7,567 nucleotides of DNA from Planctomycetota bacterium. GTDB taxonomy: Bacteria; Planctomycetota; Brocadiia; JAJRTI01. Under the pieces are notes generated by a model. The model was given only the letters and a program-made list of their open reading frames with translations. It ran no database searches and was not told where the DNA came from. The translations under genes and the position numbers were made by a program. Shown here one piece after another: positions 1-4,385 of this stretch. Position 1 is the first letter of the stretch; each line of letters starts with the position of its first letter. The DNA is taken from assembly GCA_024278415.1 (NCBI GenBank), contig JAJRTI010000338.1, positions 1 through 7,567 of the forward strand, written 5' to 3'.

Positions 1-12
1 CTTCGCCATAGG

Positions 13-234
13 TTAATGGCGTTGGGCACGATCCACTACCTGGATATGCAAACGTACTTGTGGGACGGGACAATAGGGGTTCCGATAGTCGTCGAGGAGC
101 TTCCGGATCTCAGTCATCTCCTCCGCGTCGACTTTGGAACTATTGAGCAGGAACGGGCGCGCGGCGGCAAGGCTACCGTGGAACACGTTTCGCCGCGACG
201 CGCTTGCCGCGCTTGATCGGCCCTCCAGCCGGCG
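13..234 (-). pseudogene. Probable C-terminal remnant of a BlaI/MecI-family repressor
   Basis: Read on the minus strand, this open stretch runs from just after a TAG (237-235) to a TAA (15-13), about 73 codons. It contains the strings NVFHGSLAAARPFLL and VDAEEMTEIRKLLDDYR. These resemble the end of BlaI/MecI penicillinase-repressor family proteins, where an 'RVFGGS...L..LL' segment is followed by a 'lseeel.elr.lLde' helix that forms the dimerisation tail. The N-terminal winged-helix DNA-binding domain is missing: the frame is closed by the TAG and no plausible start with a ribosome site precedes the matching part. The nearest ATG (117) is inside the final helix. I therefore read it as a decayed or truncated repressor gene. 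An ATG at 9-7 lies just beyond the stop and could begin another minus-strand gene outside the window. The family call is by eye on a short segment; it could be coincidental antisense coding. Confidence 0.35.
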
Positions 235-241
235 CTACCAT
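213..241 (+). promoter_or_regulatory. Candidate sigma-70 promoter for the activase gene
   Basis: A -35-like TTGATC (213-218) and a -10-like TACCAT (236-241) are separated by 17 bases, each matching consensus at four of six positions. Transcription would start near 248, leaving a leader of about 30 bases that holds the ribosome site at 261-267. The -10 box overlaps the stop codon that closes the repressor remnant on the other strand. Confidence 0.45.
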
Positions 242-260
242 GCCCGCGAGTCGAAACTCC

Positions 261-267
261 AAGGAGG
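261..267 (+). promoter_or_regulatory. Shine-Dalgarno site fixing the activase start at GTG 278
   Basis: AAGGAGG is a near-perfect ribosome-binding site placed 10 bases before GTG 278. It selects that GTG over the ATG at 134 in the same frame, whose extra 48 codons have no family counterpart and lie upstream of the predicted promoter. Confidence 0.8.
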
Positions 268-277
268 AACCTGCACT

Positions 278-1108
278 GTGGCGTTAGTGGCCGGCATTGA
301 TATCGGTTCGACAACGACGAAGGTCGCCCTTATGGACGACGGGGAGGTGCTGTGTGCGGAGGTGGCGGCCACGGGCGTGAATGCGAAGCGCACGGTCGAG
401 GGGCTCCTTGCGCAGGCCCTTGCCGCGGCCGGCCGATCGGCGGACGACGTCGACTTCGTGGCCACGACCGGCTACGGCCGGCGCATGATCCCTTTCGCGG
501 ACCACGTGTTGAGCGAGATCGCCGCGAACGCGAAGGGCGCGGCGTTCCTCGCGCAGGGCCAGGCCGCCGTGCGCACGATCCTCGACGTGGGCGGCCAGGA
601 CAGCAAGGTCATCGCGCTTGACGCGCAGGGCATGGTGCGCGACTTCGCGATGAACGACAAGTGCGCCGCGGGCACGGGCCGGTTTCTGGAGTTGATCGCG
701 CGGGTGCTCGAAGTCGAGGTGGACGCGATGGGCGAGTTGTCGCTCCAGGCGACCGCGCCCTGCACGATCAACAGCCTGTGCGCGGTTTTCGCGGAGTCGG
801 AGGTGGTGTCGTTGCTGGCCGAGGGCGCGGCCGTGCCGGACATCCTCGCCGGGATCCACGCGTCCATTGCCAAGCGCATGGCTGCGCTCGTGCGCCGTGT
901 GGGCGTGGCGCCTGCGGTCTTCTTCGACGGCGGGGCCGCGCTCAACGTGGGGTTGGCACAGGCGATGGAAACGGAGCTGGGCGTAGAGTTGGTCGTGCCG
1001 GATCGCGCTCAAGTCGCCACGGCCATCGGCGCCGCGTTCGCGGCGGCCGAGCAACACGCCAAGCGCGGCCGCGGCATGGGGGTCGGAGCTATCGCACCTC
1101 AGCCTTAG
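278..1108 (+). CDS. BadF/BadG/HgdC-type ATPase, 2-hydroxyacyl-CoA dehydratase activator
   Basis: 276 residues from a GTG start, close to the usual length (about 260-270) of HgdC-type activators. Family members are cytoplasmic, oxygen-sensitive homodimers that use ATP hydrolysis to drive one electron from a bridging [4Fe-4S] cluster into a radical 2-hydroxyacyl-CoA dehydratase or a benzoyl-CoA reductase. Visible motifs of the ASKHA fold are the phosphate-1 loop DIGSTTTK (8-15), ATTGYGRR (62-69), the phosphate-2 segment DVGGQDSK (103-110), and the adenosine-site DGGAALN (217-223). The cluster cysteines are C129 in NDKCAAGTGRF and C168 in SLCAVFAESEV, corresponding to the two ligands known from HgdC. 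The last 15 or so residues, rich in Gly, Arg and Pro, look like a non-conserved tail. No dehydratase subunit gene lies beside it in the window, so its partner is unknown; related stand-alone activators exist. The 3' end overlaps the convergent ankyrin gene by 20 bases. Family assignment is firm; the substrate is not predictable. Confidence 0.93.
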   Translation: MALVAGIDIGSTTTKVALMDDGEVLCAEVAATGVNAKRTVEGLLAQALAAAGRSADDVDFVATTGYGRRMIPFADHVLSEIAANAKGAAFLAQGQAAVRTILDVGGQDSKVIALDAQGMVRDFAMNDKCAAGTGRFLELIARVLEVEVDAMGELSLQATAPCTINSLCAVFAESEVVSLLAEGAAVPDILAGIHASIAKRMAALVRRVGVAPAVFFDGGAALNVGLAQAMETELGVELVVPDRAQVATAIGAAFAAAEQHAKRGRGMGVGAIAPQP

Positions 1109-2255
1109 CATTGCGGGCGCCGCTCCTCTGCCCCGCTCGTCGTTTTGCCGATCGCCTCCTCTTGCGGCAGACTTTCCTTGGCCGTCGCCGGAGCAGTATC
1201 GCCACGGCCTCGGCGTGCCCGGCTTCCCTTGCCAAGTTCAATGGCGTGCGCCCCTCATCGTCTTTTGCCCGCACGTCCGCGCCCTTGGCCATGAGGAGGC
1301 GGATCATCTGCACATGGCCCTCCAAGGCCGCGTAGTGCAACGCGGTGCGGCCGCCCAGCCCCTTCGCGTGCAGGCTGGCGCCTGCGGCGAGGAGGAGTTT
1401 GGCGACTTTCACTCGCGCCTTCTCGCTCGCCTTTTCCAAGCGCCTTTTGCAGGCCAAGGCTCGGGGGCTCAGGCGCGCGAGAGCGGCGAGCAATGGTTGC
1501 GCGCGAGACTGGTGGCAGTGCGACGACATACCGCAGTGCGCCGGCGTGGCCGCGGTTGACCCCTTGCCATCCGTGCCTATGCCCCTAACGACTAACAAGT
1601 CGCCGACATCTGTGTGACCGTATGCAGCCGCGTGCAGGGGTGCGTTGCCCACATTGTCTTTGGCATCCGGCGTCGCGCCATTCTTCAGGAGCACTTCCGC
1701 GACTTCCCAATTGCCGGAGAACGCTGCAAGGTGTAGCGGCGTGCGGCCGATCACGTTCCGGTGGTTCACGTCTGCGTTCCTAGCCAGCAGCAACTTGGCC
1801 ACTTCCAGACGGCCCTCGCGCCCCAACTCGGGGAGCCGCAGCCTGCGGCCCCGGATTGCTTTGTTCCGCCTGAAAAGCAGCACCCGGCCCACGTCGCCGT
1901 GGCAGTACGCGACCGAAGCGCAGTGCAACGGCGTCTCGCCTTCGTTCGTTTCGACGTTCACGGCCGTGCCGGCGGCGAGCAGCACCTCTGCGACTCGTGC
2001 CTGTCCCACCCGCGCGGCGTTGTGCAGCGCGGTCCTGTGGAGACCATCGATGCTTTGTGGGTCAGCCCCGGCAGCCAGAGCTTCTTTGGCAGCTTCCACG
2101 TCCCCGGTTCGAGACGCATCATGCAAGCGCCGGTCTGCGCCTCCGAGCCCTACTGATTCTGGCGGGCGCGTCGGCGCTTCTGGCCTTGAGCCTCCGCCGC
2201 ACCCCACAATCAAGCACACCGCGGCAACGGCGCCGAGGGCCTTCATATCCCTCAC
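1089..2255 (-). CDS. Ankyrin-repeat lipoprotein
   Basis: 388 residues from a GTG at 2255, preceded by GGGAG at a 7-base distance; an in-frame ATG at 2246 is a close alternative but has poorly spaced ribosome signals. The N-terminus is a lipoprotein signal: hydrophobic ALGAVAAVCLIVGC with lipobox IVGC, lipid attachment at C19, then a Gly/Ser/Pro-rich linker to about residue 38. Export and membrane anchoring in the cell envelope are inferred from this. Residues 39-356 hold about eight ankyrin units (RTALHNAA, TPLHCAS, RTPLHLAA, APLHAAA, TPAHCGM, RTALHYAA, RTPLNLAR, plus a degenerate first one), a scaffold for protein-protein contacts. Units three and six are longer variants with HC-x5-CH and about 25 inserted residues. 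The C-terminus (about 357-388) is strongly basic and probably disordered. It has its own promoter (2320-2347) and converges on the activase gene. The binding partner is unknown. The longer reading from 2333 is rejected because the promoter lies inside it. Confidence 0.88.
   Translation of the reverse strand: MRDMKALGAVAAVCLIVGCGGGSRPEAPTRPPESVGLGGADRRLHDASRTGDVEAAKEALAAGADPQSIDGLHRTALHNAARVGQARVAEVLLAAGTAVNVETNEGETPLHCASVAYCHGDVGRVLLFRRNKAIRGRRLRLPELGREGRLEVAKLLLARNADVNHRNVIGRTPLHLAAFSGNWEVAEVLLKNGATPDAKDNVGNAPLHAAAYGHTDVGDLLVVRGIGTDGKGSTAATPAHCGMSSHCHQSRAQPLLAALARLSPRALACKRRLEKASEKARVKVAKLLLAAGASLHAKGLGGRTALHYAALEGHVQMIRLLMAKGADVRAKDDEGRTPLNLAREAGHAEAVAILLRRRPRKVCRKRRRSAKRRAGQRSGARNAKAEVR
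1185..2141 (-). repeat. Ankyrin super-repeat with a three-unit period in the lipoprotein gene
   Basis: The coding repeats fall into a pattern of ordinary, ordinary, long-variant units: residues 39-167, 168-298, then a partial third block 299-356 with two ordinary units. The two long variants carry H111-C112...C118-H119 and H240-C241...C247-H248, exactly 129 residues (387 bases) apart. Each is followed by an Arg/Leu-rich insert and then by a second half that is alike in both (EVAKLLLARNA and KVAKLLLAAGA). This indicates duplication of a three-repeat block. The two copies have diverged in sequence, so the event is not recent. Confidence 0.6.
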
Positions 2256-2262
2256 AAGGTCT

Positions 2263-2269
2263 CTCCCTT
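2263..2269 (-). promoter_or_regulatory. Shine-Dalgarno site for the ankyrin gene
   Basis: Minus strand AAGGGAG, with 7 bases to GTG 2255. The only alternative start nearby, ATG 2246, has GAGGG just 2 bases away, which is too close. This decides the start in favour of the GTG. Confidence 0.6.
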
Positions 2270-2319
2270 CGGGCTGCCACCATATCGTCTGCATCTGCCT
2301 CTGGCGGGGGCACAGCCCT

Positions 2320-2347
2320 ATGATAGCCCCCACGCCCGCGCTGTCAA
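2320..2347 (-). promoter_or_regulatory. Strong sigma-70-like promoter for the ankyrin lipoprotein gene
   Basis: On the minus strand a perfect -35 TTGACA (2347-2342) and a -10 TATCAT (2325-2320, five of six matches) are separated by 16 bases in an otherwise very GC-rich stretch. The start point would be near 2313, giving a leader of about 58 bases before GTG 2255. It lies in the 138-base gap after the cyclase stop, so the ankyrin gene can be expressed independently of the genes upstream. Confidence 0.75.
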
Positions 2348-2393
2348 CAGGAATCTTCCCAAACGGCGCGGCCGCCCCACGGCCCCTTGGCGC

Positions 2394-4334
2394 TCACGCG
2401 GTCGATGCCAGCAACGTGCCCGGGCAGAACAACGCGCGCACGCGTTCGTCCGCATCCACCAAGCGAACGTCGATGGAACAGAGCGGGGACACATGCCCCG
2501 CTAGCTCGAACTCCTGCTCCAGTACGTGGCATTCGAACGCGGGCAAGCCCGGCAGCTCTGGAAGCTGCGGAGCCACGCGGACCAACTGCCCTGGCGGCAC
2601 GCGACGTGGCGCGAGCATCGTCAACACGCAGCCGTCTTGCGCCGGTCTCGCTTCAGTCACTCTCACCTCCACCGAGCCGCCGCCTTCGAGCGAGCAGACC
2701 GCCGGCAGGCACAGGTCCACCACTCGGCTCGCGGCCTCGCCGCGCCTGGCCGCGCCTCGGAGGCTGAACAAGGCCACGGGCTCCGCCTTGCCCTTGACAC
2801 GCACGGCCGGCAACTGCACTGCGACCACCCATTCACTCGCGGCTTGGTACGTGGCTTGGGTCGCGAGCACTTGCGCCCTCGCCGCCTGCTCCTCGACCCG
2901 CGACGCCAAATTGACCGCGTCGCCAATAACCGTGTACTCCATGCGGTCGTCGGAGCCGATGTTGCCTGCCATAAAGCGGCCGGTGTTGATGCCGACTCGC
3001 ATGCCAATCGAGCCGGGCTGTTCGCCGCTGAGCTGCGTGTTGAGTTGGAACGCGGCGTTCTGCATGCCAATCGCTGCGGCGCAGGCCCGGCGTTCGCCCT
3101 CCTCCGCGTCTAACGGCGCGCCCCAGACGGCCAACACCGCATCGCCCTCGAACTTGTTCACCGTACCGCCGTGCTGGAAGACGATACCAACCATCAACCG
3201 GAAATACTCGTTGAGCATCGCCACCACGTCCCCCGGCTCGCGGTCCTCAGCCATGGCCGTGAAGCCCACGATGTCGGCAAAGCAGACCGTGCCGATGCGG
3301 TGCTCCCCCCCGAGTTCCACCCGAATTCTCTTCTGCACGATCTGCTCGGCCACCGCGGGCGACATGTAGCGCTGGAAGTCCCTCCGCAGGCGCGTCTGCT
3401 CTTGGACGCTTTGGTGCAGTTTGGCGTTCTTGACGCAGATCGCGGCTTGGCAGCAGATGCTCGTGAGCAGGCGCAGATCGTCTCTCACGAACACCCCTCG
3501 GCGGCCATCGCTGCGCAGGTAGATCACGCCCAGCCGCTCCCCCCGGCAGATCAGGGGCACGCAGGCCACGGACTTGACGTGGCCCACGCCCAGGCTCTTG
3601 ACGCCATCGAAGTCCGTCGACACATCGCTGGTCAGAACGGACTGTCCTTCCCGCATGGCCATGCGAATCAGCGTGCGGCTAATGCCCTGCGCGCCCGAAT
3701 CATGGCCATGCTTGGCCCTGCGCGCCCGCGGGGTGAGCCGATTGGGATCGAGGTCGTCGCGCAGGAACACCACGCCGGCATCCGCCGGGTCGAACACGCG
3801 CAGGAGGTGCTCCAAGATCTTGTCGAGCAGCGTGTCGAGTTCAAGGACTGTGCCCACGTCCACCGCGACGTTGTGCAAGGCCGTCAGGTGTCGAGTCAGG
3901 GACGCGACGGCGTCGTTAGGCTTGGCCTCATCCAATTCACTGGCCACGTCATACCCGCTCGCGCGCACCTTGGCCACGACCGGCTCGGCCGCGGCGTCGC
4001 TCCCGCCGTCCAGCGTCACTGCGCCGGCCTCGACGTGCGGGGCTTGGAAGGTCAGCTTGTGCTTGCCCACCTGAATGACGTCGCCATGGCGAAGCGCCCG
4101 ATGGCTTGCCACAGCCGCGCCGTTCAGGGAGGTTCCATTCCGGCTGCCCAGATCCTCGATCCAGTACGTCGCCTCTGAATGGAAGATCCTCGCGTGGCGC
4201 CGGGATGCGCCCAAGTCGTCGAGCGTGACCGAATTGTCGGTGCCCCGGCCGATGGTGGTTTCCGCGCCAAGCACGTGCGTCGCTCGGCTGCCATCAGGCC
4301 GCTCGACTTCGATTGTCGCGTCCGATCCGTTCAT
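2394..4334 (-). CDS. FHA-GAF-class III adenylate/guanylate cyclase
   Basis: 646 residues, no signal peptide or membrane segment, so a cytoplasmic signalling protein. ATG 4334 has GAGG 7 bases upstream. Domains in order: an FHA phosphothreonine-binding domain (about 22-97) with GR at 29-30, SRRHA at 44-48 and NGT at 66-68; a linker; a GAF sensor domain (about 150-305) unusually rich in cysteine (C258, C263, C294, C295, C300); a short helical connector with LHQSVQEQTRLRRDFQRY (306-323); and a class III cyclase domain (about 343-525). Catalytic residues are complete: metal-binding D354 (FADIVGF) and D398 (FEGDAVLAVWG), purine-selecting K394 and T468 (YTVIGDAVN), and transition-state N475 and R479. 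The Lys/Thr pair is typical of bacterial class IIIb enzymes that make cAMP, so ATP is the likely substrate. Residues about 530-646 form a beta-rich C-terminal region that may be a degenerate PilZ-like domain without its c-di-GMP motifs. It starts 51 bases after the protease stop and may share that gene's transcript. Confidence 0.93.
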   Translation of the reverse strand: MNGSDATIEVERPDGSRATHVLGAETTIGRGTDNSVTLDDLGASRRHARIFHSEATYWIEDLGSRNGTSLNGAAVASHRALRHGDVIQVGKHKLTFQAPHVEAGAVTLDGGSDAAAEPVVAKVRASGYDVASELDEAKPNDAVASLTRHLTALHNVAVDVGTVLELDTLLDKILEHLLRVFDPADAGVVFLRDDLDPNRLTPRARRAKHGHDSGAQGISRTLIRMAMREGQSVLTSDVSTDFDGVKSLGVGHVKSVACVPLICRGERLGVIYLRSDGRRGVFVRDDLRLLTSICCQAAICVKNAKLHQSVQEQTRLRRDFQRYMSPAVAEQIVQKRIRVELGGEHRIGTVCFADIVGFTAMAEDREPGDVVAMLNEYFRLMVGIVFQHGGTVNKFEGDAVLAVWGAPLDAEEGERRACAAAIGMQNAAFQLNTQLSGEQPGSIGMRVGINTGRFMAGNIGSDDRMEYTVIGDAVNLASRVEEQAARAQVLATQATYQAASEWVVAVQLPAVRVKGKAEPVALFSLRGAARRGEAASRVVDLCLPAVCSLEGGGSVEVRVTEARPAQDGCVLTMLAPRRVPPGQLVRVAPQLPELPGLPAFECHVLEQEFELAGHVSPLCSIDVRLVDADERVRALFCPGTLLASTA

Positions 4335-4385
4335 ACCGACGCCTCAGGGGCACAGCCGTAGTCTTGCACAGCGAAACGTGCCCTG

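Noticed and set aside
16..216. 66-codon plus-strand open frame at the left edge
   Set aside because: No recognisable motif and no ribosome site; the opposite strand shows a better family resemblance.
284..1111. 275-codon minus-strand open frame opposite the activase
   Set aside because: The plus strand carries all activase motifs; the antisense product is an Arg/His-rich shadow.
1112..1170. Possible terminators for the activase (GCGGG/CCCGC and TGCCG/CGGCA pairs)
   Set aside because: Short stems with loops of about 14 bases inside the ankyrin coding region; neither is convincing.
2370..2384. Possible terminator after the cyclase gene (GGCCG-CCCCA-CGGCC)
   Set aside because: Only a five-base stem, and the following minus-strand sequence has just three T residues; not enough for an intrinsic terminator call.
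1645..3369. 574-codon plus-strand open frame
   Set aside because: It lies antisense across the ankyrin and cyclase genes, both of which have clear domain motifs. Its product is Ser/Thr/Pro/Ala-rich without recognisable domains, as expected from GC-rich antisense reading.
3171..4178. 335-codon plus-strand open frame
   Set aside because: It is antisense to the FHA, GAF and part of the cyclase domain; composition is His/Arg/Ala-rich and no family is recognised.
4348..4383. Inverted repeat GGGCAC/GTGCCC between protease and cyclase
   Set aside because: The loop is 24 bases, there is no T run, and one arm almost touches the protease stop; more likely chance than a terminator.
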